From assembly GCF_004919685.1 (NCBI RefSeq), contig NZ_SMYZ01000047.1:62001-126000 (forward strand): a stretch of DNA of 64,000 nt, read 5' to 3'. This document shows positions 24,256 through 32,515 of this stretch, one piece after another (within the stretch, counting starts at the first letter, position 1; every line of letters begins with the position of its first letter). Position numbers and translations under genes: made by a program. A model generated the notes under the pieces. It saw nothing but the letters and a program-made list of their open reading frames with translations, did no database searches and was not told the origin of the DNA. Origin of the DNA: Mesorhizobium norvegicum. Lineage in GTDB: Bacteria > Pseudomonadota > Alphaproteobacteria > Rhizobiales > Rhizobiaceae.

Positions 24256-26052
24256 TTGAGTTCAATCAAGGCCAGATACGTTGAATTGCCTGGCGCGATT
24301 GCCGCCGGTTGCGAACGTATGGTCCATCCGTCCATCCTTGGGCGGAACGACCGCGAGCGCCAGCGCCGCTTCATCGGCGTCATGCTCGCGGCTCCTTTCT
24401 TTGCCGCGGGTGCCGCGGTCACGCTGGTCACTTCGGGCATGGGCGCCGCCGTCACCATGGCCGCCATCTTCGCGGCCTTTGGTTTGTGCTGGTTCGTCGC
24501 CTTGCTGGTGGCGGCGACCGGCAAGATGGCGATAGCAAGTCAGGTCGCTCTGGCAGTGGCGGGTATTTCTCTCGGCAGTCTCATTGCCGCCGCGGGCGGG
24601 CTGAGTTCGCCTGTCGCCATGCTTGTCGTGGCGCTGCCATTCGAAGCCTGGTGGATCGGCGCCTCACGGCGTGCGGCACTTTGGGGAGCCGTGTCGGCCG
24701 CTGTCGCCATCCTGGCTCAGCCTCTGGCTGGAACCGTGTTCCCGTTCGCAGGAGCGCAGATCGCGGCGTGGCACTGGCTGGTGCCGTTGGCCTGGGCGCT
24801 TACCTTGATCCCGCGCGCATCGGCGTTTCGAAACACGGCCGATGCGGCTGATGTGGTCGACACTGCCGACCGGCTCGAAGACATCATCGATGCGGTGGTC
24901 TTGCGCGTCGCCCGTCATGGCGAGGTTCTGGACGCCTCGCCAAAGGCGCGCACGCTTTTGAAATTGCCGCCCGAACTGCTGTCTGGAAACGGCCTCTTCG
25001 ACCGCGTCCATCTGTCGGATCGCGTCTCCTATCTCAGCGCCCTGGCCGACATGCGCGACGGCGCGCTGTCGCGCCGGCTCGAATTGCGCATCAGGCTGCC
25101 CCAGAACGGCAATGGCCTTGTCGCCGACAATTATCGGCCGTTCTCGCTCGATCTGGTGCGAGCTGAGGAACAGGGCGACGTGTTCACGCTTGTCCTGCGC
25201 GAGAATGACGAGATTGCCCGGCTGCGCGAGGATCTGGCGGCGGCCAATGAGGCGGCCGCGTCCGCCGAGGTGGCGAAGGGGCGCTTCCTGGCGGTGGTCA
25301 GCCACGAACTGCGCACGCCGCTGAATGCCATTATCGGCTTCTCCGACATGCTGCTGCATGAAATGTTCGGCGCCTTCAAGGATCCGCGCCAGAAGGAATA
25401 TGTCGGCCTGGTGAGGGATTCGGGCCAGCATCTGCTTGCCGTCGTGACCTCGATACTCGACGTGTCCAGGATTGAATCGGGCGTCTATGCGACCGAACCG
25501 GAGCCGTTCCGGTTCGCGGAAGCGGTCGATATGTGCCAGTCGATGATGCAGCTGCAGGCGCAGGCCAAGAACATCGATCTGCAGGCGCAGATCGCGCCGG
25601 ACGCTGGCGACATCAATGCCGATCAGCGTGCCGTGCAGCAGATGCTCATCAACCTCGTCTCCAATGCGATCAAATTCACCCCCGATGGCGGCGATGTCGT
25701 CGTCGGCGCCAAGCGGATCGGTTCGCGCCTGCATTTCTGGGTCAGGGACACCGGCATCGGCATCGCCGAGGAGGATTTTGCCAATCTCGGCAAGCCCTTC
25801 ATGCAGATCCAGAACGACTATACCCGCCGTTTCGAGGGGACCGGTCTCGGCCTGTCGCTGGTCAAGGGCCTGGTGGCGCTGCACGAAGGCACGATGTCCA
25901 TCGAAAGCATGCCGGGCGAGGGTACCACGGTGACCATCAGCCTGCCGGTGAACGGACCGAAGGGGCATCAGGCGGAGAAGGCCGGCGTGCTGGCCATGCC
26001 TGTGGCCATGGCGAAAGGGGACAGAAATGGCTCGCTCCGCAAAACAGCGTAA
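24256..26052 (+). CDS. Membrane sensor histidine kinase, DivJ/PleC-like
   Basis: About 598 residues from the TTG at 24256; the first usable ATG is 24319, so the exact start is uncertain. About five to six hydrophobic segments (residues 38-190) form the membrane domain. A PAS-like region follows (EDIIDAVVLRVARHGEVLDASPKA), then HisKA with phospho-acceptor His350 (VSHELRTPLNAIIGFSDM) and a HATPase domain (NLVSNAIKFT, DTGIGI, GTGLGLSLVKGL). The HisKA sequence is of the DivJ/PleC/PdhS class that signals to DivK in alphaproteobacterial cell-cycle control. No response regulator is adjacent. Its 3' end overlaps the next gene by 26 bases. Confidence 0.82.
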   Translation: MSSIKARYVELPGAIAAGCERMVHPSILGRNDRERQRRFIGVMLAAPFFAAGAAVTLVTSGMGAAVTMAAIFAAFGLCWFVALLVAATGKMAIASQVALAVAGISLGSLIAAAGGLSSPVAMLVVALPFEAWWIGASRRAALWGAVSAAVAILAQPLAGTVFPFAGAQIAAWHWLVPLAWALTLIPRASAFRNTADAADVVDTADRLEDIIDAVVLRVARHGEVLDASPKARTLLKLPPELLSGNGLFDRVHLSDRVSYLSALADMRDGALSRRLELRIRLPQNGNGLVADNYRPFSLDLVRAEEQGDVFTLVLRENDEIARLREDLAAANEAAASAEVAKGRFLAVVSHELRTPLNAIIGFSDMLLHEMFGAFKDPRQKEYVGLVRDSGQHLLAVVTSILDVSRIESGVYATEPEPFRFAEAVDMCQSMMQLQAQAKNIDLQAQIAPDAGDINADQRAVQQMLINLVSNAIKFTPDGGDVVVGAKRIGSRLHFWVRDTGIGIAEEDFANLGKPFMQIQNDYTRRFEGTGLGLSLVKGLVALHEGTMSIESMPGEGTTVTISLPVNGPKGHQAEKAGVLAMPVAMAKGDRNGSLRKTA

Positions 26053-26824
26053 GGCGGTCAAGCGCCGCAGCAATGCCTTTCAGGACGGCGCCGTCGCCGT
26101 CGGCGGCATGATCTCGCGCAATCCTGTCCTGGTGGGTGGCTCGACGGCATTCCTGGTGACGTTGTTCTACGTTTCCGCCAATGCCTTGTGGTATCAGCCT
26201 TTCCCGCATGCCGGCGCGTTTTTCGCGACCCGCAGCATCGAGGGCTTTCCGCACGCGGCGTCCGACGAACCGGAGACGACATTCAACATCGTGCGGCCAT
26301 CCGGCGCGCCGGCGCCGATCAAAGGCGATCCGGTGGTTGAGCAGGTGCAAGGCATACTGAAGGATCTCGATTTCTACTCGGGAACGGTCGACGGCATTTC
26401 CGGGCCCAACACGCGCAAGGCCATCCAGGCCTATCAGCAGAAGGTCGGGCTCAACGCGTCCGGCGAGATCGACGCGCTTCTGTTGGATCAACTGGGCGCG
26501 ACGCCGAAAACCGCTTCCGTCGTACCCAGACCGCAGCCGCGCCCGGATATGCCGGCCGCCGTTCCGGTGTCGTTGCAAACGAATTCAGGGCAGACGAATG
26601 CCGCCGATCCGAATGCCGCGACGCAAGCGCCCGATGCCCGCATCGTCAAGATCCAGGCCGGGCTCAAGGCGTTCGGCAATGACGACATGCAGCTGGACGG
26701 CGTCGTCGGCGCGCGCACCAAGGCGGCGATCAAGGAATTCCAGTCGCTGTTCGGGCTGCCGCAGACGGGCGAGCCCGATGAGATCGTCTACGTCAAGATG
26801 CGCGAGATCGGCCTGACCAACTGA
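26027..26824 (+). CDS. Membrane-anchored double peptidoglycan-binding protein
   Basis: A 265-residue protein with a basic N-terminus (ARSAKQRKAVKRRS), one membrane segment (about residues 33-55, NPVLVGGSTAFLVTLFYVSA) and two PG_binding_1 domains: about residues 100-155 (VQGILKDLDFYSGTVDGISG) and 205-262 (IQAGLKAFGNDDMQLDGVVG), joined by a proline-rich linker. It would tether the membrane to the wall from the periplasm. It overlaps the histidine-kinase gene by 26 bases, so it is translated with it. Confidence 0.85.
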   Translation: MARSAKQRKAVKRRSNAFQDGAVAVGGMISRNPVLVGGSTAFLVTLFYVSANALWYQPFPHAGAFFATRSIEGFPHAASDEPETTFNIVRPSGAPAPIKGDPVVEQVQGILKDLDFYSGTVDGISGPNTRKAIQAYQQKVGLNASGEIDALLLDQLGATPKTASVVPRPQPRPDMPAAVPVSLQTNSGQTNAADPNAATQAPDARIVKIQAGLKAFGNDDMQLDGVVGARTKAAIKEFQSLFGLPQTGEPDEIVYVKMREIGLTN

Positions 26825-26865
26825 CGGCTGAAACGACGGCTCGCCGAGCGGCGGAAATATCGACA

Positions 26866-27024
26866 AAGCAATTCCAGGAAAAGTGTGAAACGGTTTTCCG
26901 CCCGGAATCGCGTCAAACAAAGAGCTAGAGTAGTTTGCCGTTTCCTTGAAACGGCAAACTACTCTAGAGAACCCGCCTACCTTGTTTGCGTGCATGTCGT
27001 TGTCCCAAAAACCGGGGCGACACG
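26866..27024. repeat. Composite intergenic palindromic repeat cluster
   Basis: Three modules in a row. Module 1 (26869-26911) has AATTCCAGGAAAAGTG and CGGTTTTCCGCCCGGAAT. Module 2 (26925-26967) is a perfect 20-base-pair stem with a three-base loop, introduced by the linker CAAACAAAGAGCTAGA. Module 3 (26989-27024) is a shortened copy of the sodB-downstream repeat. Together they fill the gap between the peptidoglycan-binding gene and the DUF1491 gene. Confidence 0.75.
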
Positions 27025-27042
27025 CATTAGCGGAGTTCTCTC

Positions 27043-27390
27043 ATGCGCGTCACATCGGATCTGTGGGTCTCGGCCCTGTTGCGCCGGGTTTTCGGCGCCG
27101 GCGGATTTGCCGCGGTGGTCAAGCGCGGCGCAACCGAAGCCGGCGCTGTTTTCGTGCTGGCGCGGGGCAGGCTGGGCGAGGTTGCCCTGTTCGGCCCGGC
27201 GCCGCAGACAAGCTACGATTCGGCCAAGCCCGACGACCGGTTTTTCAGTCTGCTCGGCGCCGGTGACGATGCCGCCGTACTCGATGCCAGGCTGGAAAGG
27301 GAGAAAAAATTCGATCCCGACATCTGGGTGGTCGAGATCGAGGCCGGCACTGTGCCCGTCGAGGAACTTATTTCCGTGAAGACGCCCTGA
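27043..27390 (+). CDS. DUF1491 family protein
   Basis: A 115-residue cytoplasmic protein beginning MRVTSDLWVSALLRRVFGAG, typical of DUF1491, a small alphaproteobacterial family of unknown function. It has no signal peptide or membrane segment. It follows the histidine kinase and peptidoglycan-binding genes on the same strand but is separated from them by a 160-base repeat cluster. The 3' end overlaps the convergent DUF2336 gene by 23 bases. Confidence 0.82.
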   Translation: MRVTSDLWVSALLRRVFGAGGFAAVVKRGATEAGAVFVLARGRLGEVALFGPAPQTSYDSAKPDDRFFSLLGAGDDAAVLDARLEREKKFDPDIWVVEIEAGTVPVEELISVKTP

Positions 27391-28483
27391 GGCCGGAGGT
27401 CTCAGCCGCGTGGTCGCTGTTCGATGCCATGCGGGTATCGCTGTTTGCCGGTGCGGCGTCGCGAACCACCCTCGAGAGGGTTTCGGCTTTCCAGTGCCGC
27501 ACCTTGTCCTGGGCCGCCTCGCGATGCAGCAGGCGGTAGCGGTCGAGGAAGGTGCGGATAGCCTGCGGATGTGGGAATTGCGCTGGGTAGACGGCAACGG
27601 TGATCAGGAAGGCCTTGTCTTCGCCGAGGTCTAGCGAGCGCAGTGCCGCAAGCAGCGACGCGTAGTTCTGGTTGGCGGTGAGCGAGCGCGCGGTCGAGAA
27701 ATCGATATCGAGCGCATCGGCGAGCGCGGTCTGGAAGAACGCGGCGTTTCCCGTCAGCGCTGTCTCGCGCAATTTCACATAGGTGTCGGCGCCCGTGAAA
27801 GGATCGGCGTTCGTCGCTCCCGCCTCGTCGCCCGTGCGCATCATCGAGCGCAGCCTGCGCCGTGCATTCTCGGCTGCGATGCCGAGCGCCTGTTCTCGGG
27901 CGGACTCGTCGGAGGCAGTTTCCGTGCTCACCGGCACGATCTCTTCTGCTGCGATGGCTTTCGCGTCCGGCTCCCGCATGCGCACCAGAGTTGGCCTTTC
28001 CAGCGCCCTGATCAGATCGGCGATGGTCGGGTTCAGGCCCTTGCGGCGCGCAATGGCGCGGGCATGTGGCAGGCCATGTCGCCCGATCAGCGCGATGAGA
28101 TCGATGTCGCTGACGGCGCGTGAGCGGATGAGCAGCGGCGCGGCAATGTCGACCGGTTCCTCGCAGAGACGGCGCACCAACGCGGCGGGGGCATATTCGC
28201 ATTCGGAAAGGGCGGCCGCCACGTAACGGCGAGATTCGACGGACACATTGTCGAACAGCGGCAGCGTCAGGTCTTCGAGTTGGCCGATCTCACGGCGTGA
28301 AGGGCGGGTGAGCGAGCAGAACGCCGACACCGCGGCGCGGAACAGCCTTTCGGCCTTTCCCGAGTCTTTTCGTACCGCGATTTGCCTGAAGTCCGAAGAT
28401 GACACGAAGGATACGCCCGTACTCGACACAAGCTTGGCCACGCTCGACCGGGACCGTGTCGGTTTCGCGAGTGCCAAGAACAA
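27368..28483 (-). CDS. DUF2336 domain protein
   Basis: A helical protein of up to 371 residues with HEAT-like stretches (LPLFDNVSVESRRYVAAALS; IRSRAVSDIDLIALIGRHG), as in DUF2336. The family is alphaproteobacterial and mostly uncharacterised. The frame has no ATG near its beginning; TTG 28483 gives the longest form but a GTG or TTG further in could be the true start, so the first 40 residues are uncertain. It overlaps the DUF1491 gene tail to tail. Confidence 0.72.
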   Translation of the reverse strand: MFLALAKPTRSRSSVAKLVSSTGVSFVSSSDFRQIAVRKDSGKAERLFRAAVSAFCSLTRPSRREIGQLEDLTLPLFDNVSVESRRYVAAALSECEYAPAALVRRLCEEPVDIAAPLLIRSRAVSDIDLIALIGRHGLPHARAIARRKGLNPTIADLIRALERPTLVRMREPDAKAIAAEEIVPVSTETASDESAREQALGIAAENARRRLRSMMRTGDEAGATNADPFTGADTYVKLRETALTGNAAFFQTALADALDIDFSTARSLTANQNYASLLAALRSLDLGEDKAFLITVAVYPAQFPHPQAIRTFLDRYRLLHREAAQDKVRHWKAETLSRVVRDAAPANSDTRMASNSDHAAETSGLRASSRK

Positions 28484-28593
28484 AGATCAAGTTAGCGACG
28501 ATCCGTTAGCGCTCCGTTAACCCTCTGCCGGCCTTAATGATATTTGGAGGCGTTGCGTTGTGCTCCGGGGAAACCGAGAGGAATGCGCGAACC

Positions 28594-28782
28594 ATGGGCA
28601 TGGTACTGTCTTTCGTGCCGCGTACGGCACCAAGCAATCGGACAAAGCAAACCGCCGAAATTCCGGCGGCGGTGATCATCTTTCCCGGCATCCGCTACGA
28701 GCGGCCTCATGTCGGCGAAGTGCGGCCGGTCGATCCCGACAAGCCGGGATCGCCAGGGACGAAGCCGGTCCCGCACCACTAG
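28594..28782 (+). CDS. Small conserved-type protein of unknown function
   Basis: A 62-residue protein MGMVLSFVPRTAPSN... with a central IIFPGIRYERP motif and a proline-rich C-terminus. Short proteins with the pattern VLSFVPR followed by IIFPGVRYER occur widely in rhizobia as I recall, which supports it as a real gene. AGAGGA lies about eleven bases upstream of ATG 28594. No signal peptide. Function unknown. Confidence 0.6.
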   Translation: MGMVLSFVPRTAPSNRTKQTAEIPAAVIIFPGIRYERPHVGEVRPVDPDKPGSPGTKPVPHH

Positions 28783-29348
28783 AAGTCCTGCAGCTCGCAG
28801 GAACTCTGCTCGAAGAAGCGCGATACGATCGGCTTCCAGCTGTCATCGGGCACGAAGGCGCGGATGACGAAGATGCCTTCCTCGATCGGCGCTTCGACAA
28901 AGATCGCTCCCTGAAGGTCCTCGGGAAGGTCCTTGCGCACGTCGATCATCTGCGCCGGCGTCAGCACGACGGCATCCAGCACGCCGCCGGTCGCGGTGTG
29001 GTCGTTGAAGGAATAGACGTTGTGGCCGCTGCGGTCATAGACCGACACCGACCAAAACGGCACGTGTCCAGGCGCCTTGATGCGGACCATGCCTTCGCCC
29101 AGGTCGAACCGGCATGCCGTTGCGTAGAACAGCGGATCCACGGATTTCACCACGGGCGCGCCACCGGCTTCGGCATCGAGCCGCGTCATCCTGTAGAGAT
29201 CCGACGCCATGGACAGCCGCGACCAGGCATCGCGTTCGGAAAACTCAGGCACCAGAAGCAGCACGGCGATGTGCACGATGCCGGCGCCGAGCAAGCCGAG
29301 CAGGATGGCATGCAGAAGTCTGCGCATCGCCGCGTAAAAATTACGCAT
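28779..29348 (-). CDS. DUF1254-type membrane-anchored protein
   Basis: A 189-residue protein with one N-terminal membrane segment (about residues 10-33) and a periplasmic domain containing APGHVPFWSVSVYDRSG and YSFNDHTATG, the DUF1254 pattern. In many bacteria DUF1254 and DUF1214 are halves of one longer protein; here they are two adjacent genes overlapping by eight bases, with the DUF1214 partner upstream. Function unknown. Confidence 0.75.
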   Translation of the reverse strand: MRNFYAAMRRLLHAILLGLLGAGIVHIAVLLLVPEFSERDAWSRLSMASDLYRMTRLDAEAGGAPVVKSVDPLFYATACRFDLGEGMVRIKAPGHVPFWSVSVYDRSGHNVYSFNDHTATGGVLDAVVLTPAQMIDVRKDLPEDLQGAIFVEAPIEEGIFVIRAFVPDDSWKPIVSRFFEQSSCELQDF

Positions 29349-29925
29349 CGCAGCCGACCTTGACGATATGCGGCAGCGAAACGTCCGAAAGGCCGGTGCT
29401 GCTGGCGATCGGCGTGTCGTAGAAGGTCAGCACGAAATACATCCTGCCGAAGCCGTCTGTCAGCAGCCAGTTGCCCGGCATCGGGTGATGGCCGGCGGAA
29501 ATGATGACCGAATTGTCGGGCTGGCGCACCACTCCATAGGATTGCAGCCCCGCCAGCCGGGGTTTGCCGGTTTCGACCACGCCGAGCGACTGGTCGGCGG
29601 CATAGAGCGTCCAGAATCGCGCCGTCGGAAATCCACCCTCGATGGTGTAGGTGCATTCGCGCTTGAGCTCGGCGCCGCCCGTATCGCGCTCGGCGACAAA
29701 GGACAGCCCTTCGGCGCGGCCGAGCGCAAGCACGCCCTCGCGCGCCACGCGGGCCTTGGAATAGGGATCGGCGGAGGGCGTGCCGATATCGGGAAAGGCC
29801 GTCCATTGGCCGATCCGGATGGCACCGACACCATCCTGGACTTTCAGCGCATACCAGACGCTGCCGCCACCGCCGACGATGGCTATGGCAAGCGAAAGCA
29901 GCGTCAGGAAGGCATTTTTAAGCAT
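29341..29925 (-). CDS. DUF1214-type membrane-anchored protein
   Basis: A 194-residue protein with an N-terminal membrane segment (about residues 5-28) and a periplasmic domain with RFWTLYAADQS and HHPMPGNWLLTDGFGRM, typical of DUF1214. First gene of a two-gene operon with the DUF1254 protein, which it overlaps by eight bases. The two probably form one complex equivalent to the fused DUF1254-DUF1214 proteins. Function unknown. Confidence 0.78.
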   Translation of the reverse strand: MLKNAFLTLLSLAIAIVGGGGSVWYALKVQDGVGAIRIGQWTAFPDIGTPSADPYSKARVAREGVLALGRAEGLSFVAERDTGGAELKRECTYTIEGGFPTARFWTLYAADQSLGVVETGKPRLAGLQSYGVVRQPDNSVIISAGHHPMPGNWLLTDGFGRMYFVLTFYDTPIASSTGLSDVSLPHIVKVGCDA

Positions 29926-30044
29926 GAGGTGCCGAGGATACGAAGAGTTGCCGCTCGGGGATATCGCGGCGTGGGGCCTTGTGGCAAGCGGGCCGATGGA
30001 TTTGCCCGCCCAGACCAGTCGGAAAGACCCACCCAGTTAGAAAA

Positions 30045-32198
30045 TCAAAGCGCCGACAGCGTCTCCGGCGGTTGAGGCGTACTGAGGGCGGGGGCCGACT
30101 GAAACAGCCTGGTCATGTCCCGCAGCGTCTGGGTGGTCCGGCTGGACAGCACGGGCGGCCGTTCGGCGGCTGCATCGGCGGCCGCCTGCGCGTCGGTCTT
30201 CTTCTGCGCTTCCTCGGCCTTGGCCGCGATCTCCTCGTCGACGAAGGGTTTGTCGATGCCCGGGATCGGCTTGAGGTCGATGTTCTGGTGCGCGTAGACC
30301 ATCAGTCGCTGCCATACCATCGCCGGCAGCGAGCCGCCGGTCATGTTCTTGGTCGGCGTGAAGTCGTCATTGCCCATCCACACCGCCGCCGTGTAGTTCC
30401 CGGTGAAGCCGACAAACCAGGCGTCACGGTAGGATTGGGTCGTGCCGGTCTTGCCGGCGACGACGATGTTGGGAAGTTGGGCCCGCCGCGCCGTGCCCAT
30501 CACCGGCACCGCGGCCAGCATGGTGTTCATCGATTTGAGCGCCTGCTCCGACAGCACCCGGTGTGGCGGCGGCGCATCCTTGGCGAAATCATAAACCACC
30601 TCGCCGGTGCGGGTCACCAGCTGGCTGATGCCGTGCCGGGAGCCGACGAAGCCGTTGTCGGCAAACACGCTGTAGCCCGTCGCCTGGTCCATCACCGTCA
30701 TTCCCGAGGTGCCGAGCACCATGGTCTTGTGCGCTTCGAGCGGCGATTCCACGCCCATCGCCTCGGCCATCGCCTTGATCGGCGGAATACCGAGATAGTC
30801 CTTGGCCAGCCGCACCGGCACGGTGTTGATCGATTTGGCCATGGCCATGATCAGCGTGACGTTGCCCGCCGATCCGCCGCTGTAGTTGTGCGGCGACCAG
30901 CTGCCCCAGCTGATCGGGCCGCCGGAGATGATGGAGTTAGGGGTGAAGCCGTGTTCCATCGCAGTTGCATAGACATAGGGTTTGAATGACGAGCCGGTCT
31001 GGCGCAGCGCCTTGGTGGCGCGGTTGAACTGGCTGGCGCCATAGTCGCGGCCCCCCACGATGGCGCGCACGGCGCCGTTGGTCTCGATGACGACGACCGC
31101 GCCCTCGGTGACGTTATACTCCTTGCCGAACTGGCGCAGGTGGAACTCCACCGATTCTTCCGCCGCCTTCTGGATGTTGGCGTCGAACGTGGTGTGGGCA
31201 ACGAGCGAGTGCTGGCCCGGTTTGGCGATCTTCTTGACCTCGTCGAACGCCCAGTCGAGGTAATAATCCGGACTTTTCTGTTCGCCGCGATCAACGACAT
31301 CGGCCGGATGCAGCCTTGCCTGCAGGACCTGCCCCTCGGTCATGAAACCGGCGTCGACAAGGTTCGACAGCACCACATTGGCGCGCGCGCGCGCCGCCGG
31401 CAGGTTGATGTGGGGCGCATATTTGGTCGGCGCTTTGAACAGCCCGGCCAGCATCGCCGCCTCGGCGAGATTCAGGTCCTTGACGCTCTTGCCGAAATAG
31501 AAGTCGGCGGCCGCCTCGATGCCGAACGTGCCGCCGCCCATATAGGCGCGGTCGAGATAGAGCTGCAGGATTTCCTTCTTCGACAGATTGGCCTCGAGCC
31601 ACAGCGACAGGAAGGCTTCCTTGATCTTGCGCTCCAGCGTGCGCTCATTGGTGAGGAACAGGTTCTTGGCCAGCTGCTGGGTGATGCTCGAGCCGCCCTG
31701 GACGACGGAATTGGCCCGCACATTCTCGAAGATGGCGCGCGAAAGGCCGAGCACATCGATGCCGTAGTGATCGAAGAAGCGGCGATCCTCGGTGGCGAGC
31801 ACCGCCTTGATGACGTGATCGGGCATCTCGTCGACCGGCACCGAATCGCGCTGGATGATGCCGCGCTGGCCGATCTCGTTGCCGTAGCGGTCGAGGAAGG
31901 TGACGGCGAAATCGCCCTGGGCGCGCCAGTCGCCGGCCGTGTCCTGGAAAGCCGGAACGGCCAGCGCCAGCATAACCACAATGCCGCCGGCGCCGAGCGT
32001 AAAGCCTTCGCTCAACAGTTCGATGATGCCACGGCGCCAGCCGTTGACGCGGAAGCGCCGCGAGAAGATCGTCGCGCCTTCCCAGAACTGGCGCGCTTTG
32101 AAACCGATCTCGTAGAGCGATGAATCGATCCATGCGTCGAGCGCCAGCAGCCGGGCGGCGATCGGACCTCTTCTCTTGCGCGGTTCAGGACTGGCCAT
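30045..32198 (-). CDS. Class A penicillin-binding protein (PBP1A type)
   Basis: A bifunctional peptidoglycan synthase of 717 residues. After a cytoplasmic N-terminus and one membrane segment (about residues 65-90) comes the GT51 glycosyltransferase domain with catalytic Glu137 (ATEDRRFFDHYG) and QGGSSITQQLAKN. The transpeptidase domain has Ser403 in SSFK, the SIN motif (AKSINTVP) and KTGTT. The C-terminus is a low-complexity Ala/Pro-rich tail. It lacks the inserted OB domain of the longer gammaproteobacterial PBP1A. Monocistronic. Confidence 0.93.
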   Translation of the reverse strand: MASPEPRKRRGPIAARLLALDAWIDSSLYEIGFKARQFWEGATIFSRRFRVNGWRRGIIELLSEGFTLGAGGIVVMLALAVPAFQDTAGDWRAQGDFAVTFLDRYGNEIGQRGIIQRDSVPVDEMPDHVIKAVLATEDRRFFDHYGIDVLGLSRAIFENVRANSVVQGGSSITQQLAKNLFLTNERTLERKIKEAFLSLWLEANLSKKEILQLYLDRAYMGGGTFGIEAAADFYFGKSVKDLNLAEAAMLAGLFKAPTKYAPHINLPAARARANVVLSNLVDAGFMTEGQVLQARLHPADVVDRGEQKSPDYYLDWAFDEVKKIAKPGQHSLVAHTTFDANIQKAAEESVEFHLRQFGKEYNVTEGAVVVIETNGAVRAIVGGRDYGASQFNRATKALRQTGSSFKPYVYATAMEHGFTPNSIISGGPISWGSWSPHNYSGGSAGNVTLIMAMAKSINTVPVRLAKDYLGIPPIKAMAEAMGVESPLEAHKTMVLGTSGMTVMDQATGYSVFADNGFVGSRHGISQLVTRTGEVVYDFAKDAPPPHRVLSEQALKSMNTMLAAVPVMGTARRAQLPNIVVAGKTGTTQSYRDAWFVGFTGNYTAAVWMGNDDFTPTKNMTGGSLPAMVWQRLMVYAHQNIDLKPIPGIDKPFVDEEIAAKAEEAQKKTDAQAAADAAAERPPVLSSRTTQTLRDMTRLFQSAPALSTPQPPETLSAL

Positions 32199-32515
32199 TC
32201 GGAAATCCGGCTAGGCAATTGCGCGACCTGAGAACCGCAAACCGGCAATTTCAGGGCGATGCGTTCCGGGAGACTATTCCTCCATTTTTTCAGCGCTCAC
32301 AAGGGCGGCGAAGACACAGCGGCGGGTTTGTTGCTGATGGCGCGGGGCGTGAATTTAGGTCCTGACGCGATGGCGTCGGCGAAGCCTGTCGGAACCGCGC
32401 GAGTGACAACACACTGCCGACCTGCCAATCATGCCCGATGACCAACAGCACGTGAACGCAAAAGCCCGCGCCTCCAGCGGAGACGTGAGCTTTTTGTCAC
32501 TGCAGCACGGGCGCC
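32199..32515. other. Intergenic region without recognised features
   Basis: The 317 bases between the divergent-side start of the penicillin-binding protein gene and the stop of the flavoprotein gene hold no frame I can support. The promoter of the penicillin-binding protein gene must lie in 32199-32300, which includes an AT-richer patch (TTCCTCCATTTTTTCAGCGC); no clear -35/-10 pair is recognisable. Confidence 0.4.
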
